Of a stretch of DNA of 23,573 nt, positions 6,948 through 13,603 are shown in pieces. Below the pieces are notes generated by a model that searched no databases, had not been told where the DNA came from, and was given only the letters and a program-made list of their open reading frames with translations. The stretch comes from SIG673 sp045638685 (GTDB taxonomy: Bacteria > Bacillota > Clostridia > Oscillospirales > CAG-272). The position numbers were made by a program, and so were the translations under genes. The stretch spans positions 1-23,573 of the forward strand of contig JAZUBT010000030.1 in NCBI GenBank assembly GCA_045638685.1. Reading direction: 5' to 3'. The number at the start of each line of letters is the position of its first letter. The first letter of the stretch is position 1.

Positions 6948-8720
6948 TCAAAGCTTATATTCTATACCGTAAAAGCTTTCGTAAATTTCCTTCCATGCCC
7001 TTGAGTTTTCGCTCTGCAAAAGCTGTACGTTGTCGCTCGGACAGAGCTTTTTATCCGGATATATAGGTTTTCCTATATGTACAGTGTACTCCTGAACCGG
7101 AAACCCGTCCTCTCCGATAATTTCACTGTTTTTCATAGTAATAAAGCAGGGGAGAAGCGGAACGTTGTTCTTTACCGCGAATTTAAAAGCTCCGTTTTTC
7201 GTCGGGCGCGGCTTGCGGTAATTCCACCACATAGCCTGCTCGGGATAAACGAGAATGAAGTGCCCGTCCTTTAAAATTTTGTCTATGCTTTTGTTTAGCT
7301 TTTGAGCCGTTTTAAGATTAGACGAAAGGGGCAGGGTGTTGCAGTTACGCATAAAAAATCCGTAAAGGCCGGGGAAGCTCGTGTAGTTTCCTTCCCTTAT
7401 AATTCTGAAAAACTTGCGCTTTTTCTGCTTTGAATAAAAATACGCAAGGTGAATGGCAAAGCTGTCAAAGGCATTGAAGTGATTGCAGGTTATAATTGCT
7501 CCCGTGTTTAGATTTGCCCAGTTTTCTATACCCACTATATCCTTAATGATAAGCTTTTTGTCCTTTACAAGCCTGTCAACGAAAAGCTTGGCCACGGCAA
7601 AGGAAATCTTCGTTTTGATTTTGCTTATCCTCTTTTCGCGAAGATAGTCAACCTGGTCGGGATAGAGAGTCTTTGTCGGCGGGTCGTCCTCGGCATCAAC
7701 ATCGTATATGCCCTCCGACTCCATTTTTTTGATTTTTTCAAGCACTCTTTCTCTGTCCTCGGCTCTCTTTTTGCGGATAACCTTGTAATAGGCGTCCTCT
7801 CTTTGCGTTTCTTTTATGGCAAGCTTTAAAAGGTTTTCTCCCGAAATCCTGTCTTTTTCCTTTTGCTCCTCGGTATATGACTTAAGCTCGTTTTCTATCT
7901 CGCTGTAAACCGGAGTAAGAGCCGCGTATTTCCAAAAATACTCCTTCAGTCTGCAGTCATCATAATGCCACGGCTTTGAAACCATAATATAATGAATGAT
8001 ATTAATTTTTTCCTCGGGACAGGGAAGCGTGCCGAAAACCTCGGTGTTCCACGAGCTGTCAAGCCAGAACACTCTGTCCTGACAAAGCACGTTTAAATAG
8101 TCCTCGTCCTGCGTAACGACAAAATTATAGTCATACAAAAGCTCGGTAAATTTCTGTGCTATACGTCTTTCTCTGAACATAACGCAGTTTATAAGCAGTA
8201 CCCCTGCGTTGAAATACACCTCGCGGTCTATTCCGCAAACCTCCTCTGCGTAACGCCCGTACTCCTCTGTTTGCAGCATAACCTGCTCGTGGCAGGCACC
8301 GATACTGTTGTCGCCTATATCCGTGTCGTAAAGCTCCGCTATATTTCCGAGAACCACGGTGTCGCTGTCGATATATATCGCCTTGTCAAGCTCAGGGTAC
8401 ATATCCGCAATAAACAGACGGAAATACGTGGTTTTAGTATAGTAATCCCTTATGGGAAGCGACTCCTGAAAATAGAGAAGCTCCTTTTCCGCGCTTTCAA
8501 ATGTTATTTCCGTGTTTTTTGATTTAAATACGGAAAACTTTTCCTTTGTTTCATTCGATATATCGGACGAGGAAAGAATATGTATATGATATTTCCGTCC
8601 TTTATCGGCATTATCTATAAGTGATTTTATTGAAACCATTGCGTACTTTACGAAATTATTATCGCACGCATAAAAAATATTTATTTCGCTTTCTTTTTTT
8701 GTTTTTTCGATCTTTTCCAT
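6948..8720 (-). CDS. fused GT8 glycosyltransferase / PlsC-type acyltransferase
   Basis: 590 residues, two enzymes in one chain. Residues ~12-270 are a family 8 glycosyltransferase (LgtC/RfaJ type): NIFYACDNNF near the start, the metal-binding DSD at 118-120, YFNAGVLLINC at 169-179, QDEDYLN at 204-210 and an H...KPWH end at 243-252. GT8 enzymes transfer glucose or galactose from UDP-sugars with retention. Residues ~270-370 are a charged, helical linker. Residues ~375-590 are a lysophospholipid acyltransferase: NHFNAFD at 413-419 (the catalytic H-x4-D), REGNY at 442-446, VYPEQAMWW at 491-499 in place of the usual FPEGTRS, and VPLLPCF at 520-526. No signal peptide or strong membrane helix is seen. 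Start ATG 8720 has an AAAGGCGG ribosome site. The natural inference is coupled glycosylation and acylation of an envelope glycolipid. Confidence 0.9.
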   Translation of the reverse strand: MEKIEKTKKESEINIFYACDNNFVKYAMVSIKSLIDNADKGRKYHIHILSSSDISNETKEKFSVFKSKNTEITFESAEKELLYFQESLPIRDYYTKTTYFRLFIADMYPELDKAIYIDSDTVVLGNIAELYDTDIGDNSIGACHEQVMLQTEEYGRYAEEVCGIDREVYFNAGVLLINCVMFRERRIAQKFTELLYDYNFVVTQDEDYLNVLCQDRVFWLDSSWNTEVFGTLPCPEEKINIIHYIMVSKPWHYDDCRLKEYFWKYAALTPVYSEIENELKSYTEEQKEKDRISGENLLKLAIKETQREDAYYKVIRKKRAEDRERVLEKIKKMESEGIYDVDAEDDPPTKTLYPDQVDYLREKRISKIKTKISFAVAKLFVDRLVKDKKLIIKDIVGIENWANLNTGAIITCNHFNAFDSFAIHLAYFYSKQKKRKFFRIIREGNYTSFPGLYGFFMRNCNTLPLSSNLKTAQKLNKSIDKILKDGHFILVYPEQAMWWNYRKPRPTKNGAFKFAVKNNVPLLPCFITMKNSEIIGEDGFPVQEYTVHIGKPIYPDKKLCPSDNVQLLQSENSRAWKEIYESFYGIEYKL

Positions 8721-8748
8721 TATTTTTCCGCCTTTCGCACTTAATACT

Positions 8749-8777
8749 ATTTTAAAGCTTTAAACCTTGTTTGTCAA
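8749..8777 (-). promoter_or_regulatory. sigma-A promoter P1 of the GT8-acyltransferase gene
   Basis: Minus strand: TTGACA (8777-8772), 17-nt spacer, TAAAAT (8754-8749). It lies about 29 bp upstream of the start codon. Confidence 0.82.
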
Positions 8778-8807
8778 TGCTTTTCTTGGAAATTTTCTTT
8801 TAACCCC

Positions 8808-8835
8808 ATTATACCTCGTTTTTTTAGAAAAGCAA
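8808..8835 (-). promoter_or_regulatory. possible second promoter P2 of the GT8-acyltransferase gene
   Basis: Minus strand: TTGCTT (8835-8830), 16-nt spacer, TATAAT (8813-8808). With P1 this would make a tandem promoter. Confidence 0.5.
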
Positions 8836-9096
8836 CCTACCGATTATGCTTTTTACTCTCCGCAAAACAAAGACAAAAACGCAAAATTCTACCAAGGGAA
8901 AATCGGCTCTCCGAATCGTAGAATTTTCGTCTGCGGGTTAAATCGAAACGTGTAAAAATGACGAAAAACACTGCTTGTTTGCGCAAGATGTATAAAAATC
9001 GAGATTTAGCAGATAATAACCTTGACGAACGGCGAGCATGTCTCTCCTTCGCAAAAATATTATTTAACCGCAAACAAAAGCGGAGAAGGGTTAATT

Positions 9097-9351
9097 ATGA
9101 GCTATAACGAAAACGAAAACCGTCAGCAGAATCGCGAGATGAACAACCGCGACAGCCAGAACAACAATCAGAACAACAGCCAGAACAATCAGAACAACCA
9201 GAACAACCAGAACAATCAGAACAACCAGAATAATCAGAATAATCAGAATAATCAGAATAATCAGAATAATCAGAATAACAACAGAAACAGCAACCAGAAT
9301 AATCAGAATAGCAGCAGAAACAGCAGAGACAGCGAAAACAGACGCAGCTAA
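9097..9351 (+). CDS. small Asn/Gln-rich QNN-repeat protein
   Basis: 84 residues from ATG 9097, which has GGAGAAGGG about 7 nt upstream. The chain is almost wholly Asn, Gln, Arg and Ser. After a short head (MSYNENENRQQN) come eleven in-frame QNN triplets, and the end is Arg/Ser-rich (NSRDSENRRS). There is no signal peptide, hydrophobic segment or cysteine, so it should be soluble, disordered and possibly self-assembling. I do not recognise a family with a known role; small Asn-rich proteins exist in spore-forming Firmicutes but nothing here proves a spore link. The gene is single, ends at a strong terminator (9371-9426), and has an in-frame ribosome site, which argues that it is real and not just a microsatellite. 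Confidence 0.65.
   Translation: MSYNENENRQQNREMNNRDSQNNNQNNSQNNQNNQNNQNNQNNQNNQNNQNNQNNQNNQNNNRNSNQNNQNSSRNSRDSENRRS
9181..9279 (+). repeat. eleven 9-bp CAGAAYAAY tandem units
   Basis: Units run without interruption from 9181 to 9279 in the reading frame of the Asn/Gln-rich protein. The first five are CAGAAC plus AAC or AAT; the last six are CAGAAT plus AAT (the final one AAC). The two homogeneous halves suggest separate rounds of slippage expansion. Confidence 0.95.
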
Positions 9352-9370
9352 AATAGTCTGATATAAAAAC

Positions 9371-9426
9371 ACGGCGAAAAAGTCATTCAAGGTTTGTAGC
9401 CTTTGAAGATTTTTTTGCCGTTTTTT
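9371..9426 (+). terminator. intrinsic terminator of the Asn/Gln-rich gene
   Basis: ACGGC (9371-9375) pairs with GCCGT, AAAAA with TTTTT, and TTCAAGG with CCTTTGAA, forming a long slightly interrupted stem that is followed by TTTTTT. Confidence 0.82.
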
Positions 9427-9535
9427 CTTTTTCTGCCGTTAACACAATAAAATGAGCGCTACATAACTTTAAATCTCTCACATCCCCAAAACCCTCCGAT
9501 AATGTAAATAAATCGTAAATAAATCAGTGGCACGG

Positions 9536-9564
9536 TTGCTTTTCCGTAAATTGTGGTATATAAT
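9536..9564 (+). promoter_or_regulatory. sigma-A promoter upstream of rlmB
   Basis: TTGCTT (9536-9541), 17-nt spacer, TATAAT (9559-9564). It predicts a leader of about 215 nt before the rlmB start at 9786. Confidence 0.7.
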
Positions 9565-9570
9565 GGTGGC

Positions 9571-9785
9571 ACCCATAGTGTTATTCATATTAAGTATATA
9601 GTTTATGTTATGTAAGCAAAATAAATGCTTTGAAAAAATAAAATTGTATAAAACAAGGCGTTTTTAACGCGACCTAACGTAAGCCTTGTGTCAAAAATCC
9701 CACACACGGGAGCGCCATTGTTTTTATTGTAAAAATCCCCTTAACATTTAATTTACTGCCCCTTAGCAGTAAAACGGAGGTTATC
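9571..9785 (+). promoter_or_regulatory. long structured leader of rlmB
   Basis: The predicted untranslated leader contains ACAAGGC...GCCTTGT enclosing a GCGTT-TTT-AACGC hairpin (about 9653-9690). Further on, two AAAAATCCC copies follow, the second able to pair with GGGA...TTTTT. The perfect 8-bp stem TTTACTGC (9752-9759) / GCAGTAAA (9766-9773) ends 2 nt before the ACGGAGG ribosome binding site (9774-9780). I do not recognise any standard riboswitch. The hairpin position would suit translational or autogenous control. Upstream of the promoter (9427-9535) I see nothing notable. Confidence 0.45.
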
Positions 9786-10541
9786 ATGATTACTGACGAA
9801 ACGCGCGAGCTTTCCGAAAACGTAGTTGCAGGAAGAAATGCCGTTTTAGAGCTTTTAAAGTCCGGACGGGATATTGATAAAATCTTTATCAAGGACGGGG
9901 AATGGGAAGGCTCTATCAAAAAAATAGCCGCAGAGGCAAAGTCAAAGGGCATACCGACGGTTTCGGCGGGTAAATCGAAGCTCGACGAGCTTTCGGGTGG
10001 CGTAAACCACCAAGGCGTCGTAGCTCTCGCCGCAAGCGTAAGCTACGTAGATATAAAAGATATTCTTTACTCTGCTAAGGAAAAGGGCGAGCAGCCGTTT
10101 ATCGTAATAGCCGACGGAATAAACGATCCTCATAACCTCGGAACACTTATAAGGGTTGCCGAGGGTGCGGGGTGCCACGGAATGATAATTCCAAAGAGAA
10201 GAAGCGCAACTCTTACCGCGGTCGTTGCAAAAGCGTCTGCAGGGGCGGTGGCTCACCTGCCTATTGCCAAGGTAAGCAACGTATCAAACGCCATAGAGGA
10301 GCTTAAAAAAGCAGGTGTATGGATATACGCGGCTGAGGCGGGCGGTACCGACTACGCTGAAACGGAGATAATAACACCCGCGGCGTTTATTCTCGGTTCA
10401 GAGGGCGAGGGTGTATCGAGACTTGCCAAGGAAAACAGCGATTTTATACTGTCAATACCTATGAAAGGAAAGGTTAACTCGCTTAACGTTTCCTCGGCGG
10501 GAGCGGTCATTCTGTTCCACGCAAGAAAATTTTTTAAATAA
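9786..10541 (+). CDS. rlmB: 23S rRNA (guanosine-2251-2'-O)-methyltransferase RlmB (TrmH/SpoU family)
   Basis: 251 residues, standard length. The N-terminal ~75 residues are the SpoU substrate-binding domain (VAGRNAVLELL at 14-24, GGVNHQGVVA at 71-80). The C-terminal SPOUT knot carries all three motifs: NLGTLIRVAE at 117-126, ILGSEGEGVS at 202-211 and IPMKGKVNSLNVSSA at 224-238. The enzyme uses S-adenosylmethionine to methylate the ribose of a conserved 23S rRNA guanosine near the peptidyl transferase loop. GGAGG lies 5 nt before the ATG. The membrane protein gene at 10599 follows after 57 nt with no terminator, so they are probably co-transcribed. In Clostridia rlmB often sits next to cysS and mrnC; neither is present here. 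A related TrmH-type rRNA methyltransferase is the only real alternative. Confidence 0.93.
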   Translation: MITDETRELSENVVAGRNAVLELLKSGRDIDKIFIKDGEWEGSIKKIAAEAKSKGIPTVSAGKSKLDELSGGVNHQGVVALAASVSYVDIKDILYSAKEKGEQPFIVIADGINDPHNLGTLIRVAEGAGCHGMIIPKRRSATLTAVVAKASAGAVAHLPIAKVSNVSNAIEELKKAGVWIYAAEAGGTDYAETEIITPAAFILGSEGEGVSRLAKENSDFILSIPMKGKVNSLNVSSAGAVILFHARKFFK

Positions 10542-10598
10542 CCACGAGTGGCAAACACTGAAAAACATAAAAAGCTTAACGAAAGGACGAACGGTTTT

Positions 10599-13478
10599 AT
10601 GAACGAAAGAGAACAAAATATCGAAAAGCCGCTGAGCGAAGCCGAAAAAAGCGGGCTTGCAAAGAAAAAAGCAATAAATAAAGCCGCCTCGTATTTTTCG
10701 GATGACGATTCGCTTTTTGAATTTGAAGGCTTTGAAATAGAGAACCTTGCCAAAGATATAGACGAGCTTACCAAAAAGGAACAGGCAGAGGCGGTAAAAT
10801 CCGAGGAGAGCTTAACCCGTATTGATACCGCTGAAAAAACAGAGGGGAAAACCGAAGGGGTGTCTGTCGAAGGCGCGGAAGAAAAAGCCAAAAACGATCC
10901 TATCGAATCCGCCGTCAAGGAAACCGCAAAAAATGATTATACGGGAGAAAGCGTCTCGTCCGATGACGAAAAGGAAACGGTTTACGGTAACAACGGTTAC
11001 TTAACCGTCAGCAAGGCCGACGAAGGCAACGATACCTACAAAACCGACATCGCCGACGAGGCCGACAACACAACGCTTGCCGACAGCTCGGAAGCTTACG
11101 AGGAAAACACGGAAACGGAATACTTCTCGGAGCACAAAGAAAATGCGGAAGCGGAACACTTCTCGGAGGGCGAGGAATACGCGTATAACGAGATAAAAAT
11201 CAAAGCAGCTGATAAGTCTGCTGTCAGCGACAGTCTTTTTGACAGACTTAAAAATAATATCGTCTTGTCGGGCGCAAATGCGACACAGAACGAAAACATA
11301 ACCTATGCATCAGCTAAAAACGGCAGCGGCCCGTCAGGATACGGCGATGACGTTTTAGCGCGCGGTTTTGAGCATGGCTCGGTAAATGCAGAGGGCCAGA
11401 TAAGATTTGAAGGTACTGAGTCGGACTTCTTAACAGAAGACGAAAACGCCTCAAAAAGCTCCGAAACCCCCGAAGCTTACGAAGAAAACTCGGAGCGCGA
11501 GACGCTGCTTAACGAGGAGCTCGCCGACGATTTATACGACGAGGAGGACCTCGACAACGAAATTTGGGACAGAGCAGGCAAAGAAGAGTGGCAGGCAAGA
11601 GAAAGCTTTTTAAGCTACTGCAAATCACTCACTCTGCCCTCGACCTTAGCGGTAACCTACGGAAACAAGGAAGCGGAGCCTGTGAAAGCAAAGGCAACCT
11701 CGTCCGGCTACCGTTACGCGGAATCGGAGCGTATCCCCGTTTTCTCCGACGGTATGTACGGCGGAGTTGACAAGGCGGGATATGCCGAAAGAGAACGCCG
11801 CTACTGTGAAAACAGAAAACTAAAGCGAGATATTGCATTAAGAGAAAAAACGCGCTCTTTACATAGAGCGGTGCTTTATACCGCGTTTATCCTGCTTACG
11901 GTATTTCTTCTTGAAACACTTAATTTCTTCATAAGCGGACAGACCGTCCTTTTCGCGAGCATCGAAATAGGACTTACCGTTCTCTGCGCCGCCTTTGTGT
12001 GGAAAGGACTTATTGACGGACTTAAATGCGCCGTAAGGGGTGTGTTTATACCCGAGCTTCTTACGTTTTTAACAGTACTTCTGACGCTTGCCTACGGCTT
12101 TATCACCGTATTCTCGGCATCTGCCTCACAGAGCACCGTTCTTATAGGACTACCCGGCGTGAGCGCTATGTTCTTAACGGCGGTCTATCGCAGCCTTATG
12201 TCAAAGCGCGAAAAGAAGGTTTTTGATATAACGGCGGATTACGGCAGCTACTGTACCGAGGCGAGGCTTTCAAGCTTTAAGGGCTCTCCGGAGGAGATGG
12301 CATTTGGTGGATACGCCGGTGAAAACTGCTCGCTTTACAGAACGAACAGGATAGCGCGCTCGGACGGAGGATTTAACCTTCAGCCGGTCAGAGACGAATG
12401 CTTCAATCTCATAAAGATACTGCTTATATGTATAATCTGCGCCGCGGTTGCAAGCGGAATTGCCTTCGGGTTTATACGGAGAGACATCTCCTACGGTATT
12501 TTCAGCGCATATCTCTTAGTATGCCTTTCCTGCCCTCTCTCGGTTTTCCTTTCGCTATCTCTGCCAAGATATACGACAGCGCTTGACGTTGCGGAGGACG
12601 GCGCGGCAATAACCGACTTTGACGACGAAAGCGACGAGCTTGACGAAAACGTTATAATGCTAAGCGAGGAGGAGCTTTTCCCGCCGGAGAAAATCAGAAT
12701 TCTCGACACCTACTGGACTAATTCTCATTTTCTTGAAACGCACCTTTCAAAGGCAGCCGCTGCGTTCAGAAAGACGGGTGGACTGCTTTCGGGACTTTTC
12801 AGCAGCATAGATTTAAACCCCGGTAATTACAGAGACGTAGTTATTACGGATATTTCCGACGGCGGTATTACCGTTAAGGTTGACGATTCTCTGGTAAGAG
12901 CGGGAACCGATGCCTATCTCGAAAAACACGGAATAGAGATAGAGCGCTACCCCGACATTCCTCAAAAGGACACCCGTGTTCTTTACATCGCTAATAACGG
13001 TGAATTTTTCTCCAGAATAGCGGTTCAGTTCTGCCCCGACGAAAAGCTCTGCCGCAAAATAGCGGAGCTGCGTCAGTCGGACACCCTTTTCTCGCTTAAA
13101 ACCTGTAATCCCTGCATTGACTCCGCTCTTGTTTTCTATACCACGGGGCTTGAACCGGAGCTTCTGCGCACGGTGAAATATATGATTGAGGACACCGTTT
13201 GCGACACCGATACCGACAGAGAGGGTATTCTCGTTTCAAGGACGGGAGCACGCGGTCTTCTTTCCGCGCTTCTCGGATACAAGCGTCAGAAAAGGCTCGT
13301 TCTTCTCGGCGCAAGACTCGCTGCTATTTCAGGCCTTGCCGGTCTTGCCATATCGCTGTCTGTATCTCTTATCGGGGCGAGATGGAGCTTTATCTCCTTT
13401 GTAATTCTCGGCTTCCATGCAGTAATGTCGGGAGTAGCGGCGTTTATTGGACTGAGTGGTCAAAAGAAACGGCAGTAA
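10599..13478 (+). CDS. large membrane protein resembling a catalytically degenerate P1B-type ATPase
   Basis: 959 residues from ATG 10599 (AAAGGA 11 nt upstream); GTG 10548 in frame has no ribosome site. Residues 1-410 are acidic, low-complexity and probably disordered, with recurring EAYEEN segments. Eight hydrophobic helices follow in a 4+2+2 layout: about 424-445, 448-470, 487-507, 512-532; then 604-626, 631-656; then 902-926, 929-952. That is the topology of heavy-metal P1B ATPases. The sixth helix carries SCPL (C645-P646) where they have CPC/CPx, followed by PRYTTALDVAEDGAAI, like the family segment after CPx. The expected DKTGT phosphorylation motif is absent (an acidic stretch, DFDDESDELDEN, then VIMLSEEEL), the GDN motif is replaced near LKTCNPCID, and the loop between helices 4 and 5 (~70 residues) is too short for a full actuator domain. 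Probably a non-pumping relative; function unknown. Downstream of rlmB in the same direction. Confidence 0.7.
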   Translation: MNEREQNIEKPLSEAEKSGLAKKKAINKAASYFSDDDSLFEFEGFEIENLAKDIDELTKKEQAEAVKSEESLTRIDTAEKTEGKTEGVSVEGAEEKAKNDPIESAVKETAKNDYTGESVSSDDEKETVYGNNGYLTVSKADEGNDTYKTDIADEADNTTLADSSEAYEENTETEYFSEHKENAEAEHFSEGEEYAYNEIKIKAADKSAVSDSLFDRLKNNIVLSGANATQNENITYASAKNGSGPSGYGDDVLARGFEHGSVNAEGQIRFEGTESDFLTEDENASKSSETPEAYEENSERETLLNEELADDLYDEEDLDNEIWDRAGKEEWQARESFLSYCKSLTLPSTLAVTYGNKEAEPVKAKATSSGYRYAESERIPVFSDGMYGGVDKAGYAERERRYCENRKLKRDIALREKTRSLHRAVLYTAFILLTVFLLETLNFFISGQTVLFASIEIGLTVLCAAFVWKGLIDGLKCAVRGVFIPELLTFLTVLLTLAYGFITVFSASASQSTVLIGLPGVSAMFLTAVYRSLMSKREKKVFDITADYGSYCTEARLSSFKGSPEEMAFGGYAGENCSLYRTNRIARSDGGFNLQPVRDECFNLIKILLICIICAAVASGIAFGFIRRDISYGIFSAYLLVCLSCPLSVFLSLSLPRYTTALDVAEDGAAITDFDDESDELDENVIMLSEEELFPPEKIRILDTYWTNSHFLETHLSKAAAAFRKTGGLLSGLFSSIDLNPGNYRDVVITDISDGGITVKVDDSLVRAGTDAYLEKHGIEIERYPDIPQKDTRVLYIANNGEFFSRIAVQFCPDEKLCRKIAELRQSDTLFSLKTCNPCIDSALVFYTTGLEPELLRTVKYMIEDTVCDTDTDREGILVSRTGARGLLSALLGYKRQKRLVLLGARLAAISGLAGLAISLSVSLIGARWSFISFVILGFHAVMSGVAAFIGLSGQKKRQ

Positions 13479-13523
13479 CAGCACACAGGCAAAAACGTCC
13501 TTAAACATTTCATATTAAAGCTT

Positions 13524-13557
13524 ATTTTAGCGGGTATGCGTTGCTACCCGCTAAAAT
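13524..13557. promoter_or_regulatory. perfect 13-bp hairpin between the membrane protein and radical-SAM genes
   Basis: ATTTTAGCGGGTA (13524-13536) and TACCCGCTAAAAT (13545-13557) are exact inverted copies around an 8-nt loop. No T-tract follows on either strand, so it is not a classical terminator. It may be a processing site, a transcript stabiliser or an operator for the gene at 13604. Confidence 0.6.
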
Positions 13558-13603
13558 TACAGATAAAAACGACGCCCTAAGATAGAAAGGAACAGTCTAA
13601 GTT

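Larger units (their letters stand above)
8721..9096. other. divergent intergenic region with inverted repeat
   Basis: 376 bp between the GT8-acyltransferase gene and the Asn/Gln-repeat gene. Besides P1 and P2 it contains an inverted repeat, AAAATTCTAC (8883-8892) and GTAGAATTTT (8918-8927), with a 25-nt loop. I found no good promoter for the plus-strand gene; TTGACG at 9022-9027 has no properly spaced -10 box. A minus-strand open frame at 8837-9073 has no ribosome site or family features and is not called. Confidence 0.5.

Noticed and set aside
3994..8880. Shared 14-mer TCCGCAAAACAAAG in two intergenic regions (near 3995 and 8869)
   Set aside because: A single 14-base match in a window this size is expected by chance; flanks do not match.
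8837..9073. 78-codon minus-strand frame in the gap before the QNN gene
   Set aside because: Basic, low-quality composition, no ribosome site, and it spans the inverted repeat and probable regulatory DNA.
9091..9390. Minus-strand frame rich in Ile/Leu/Val opposite the QNN gene
   Set aside because: It is the reverse complement of the CAGAAYAAY repeats; no ribosome site and it runs through the plus gene's terminator.
10548..10598. Upstream GTG start for the P-type-like membrane protein
   Set aside because: No ribosome site precedes it, whereas ATG 10599 has AAAGGA at suitable spacing.
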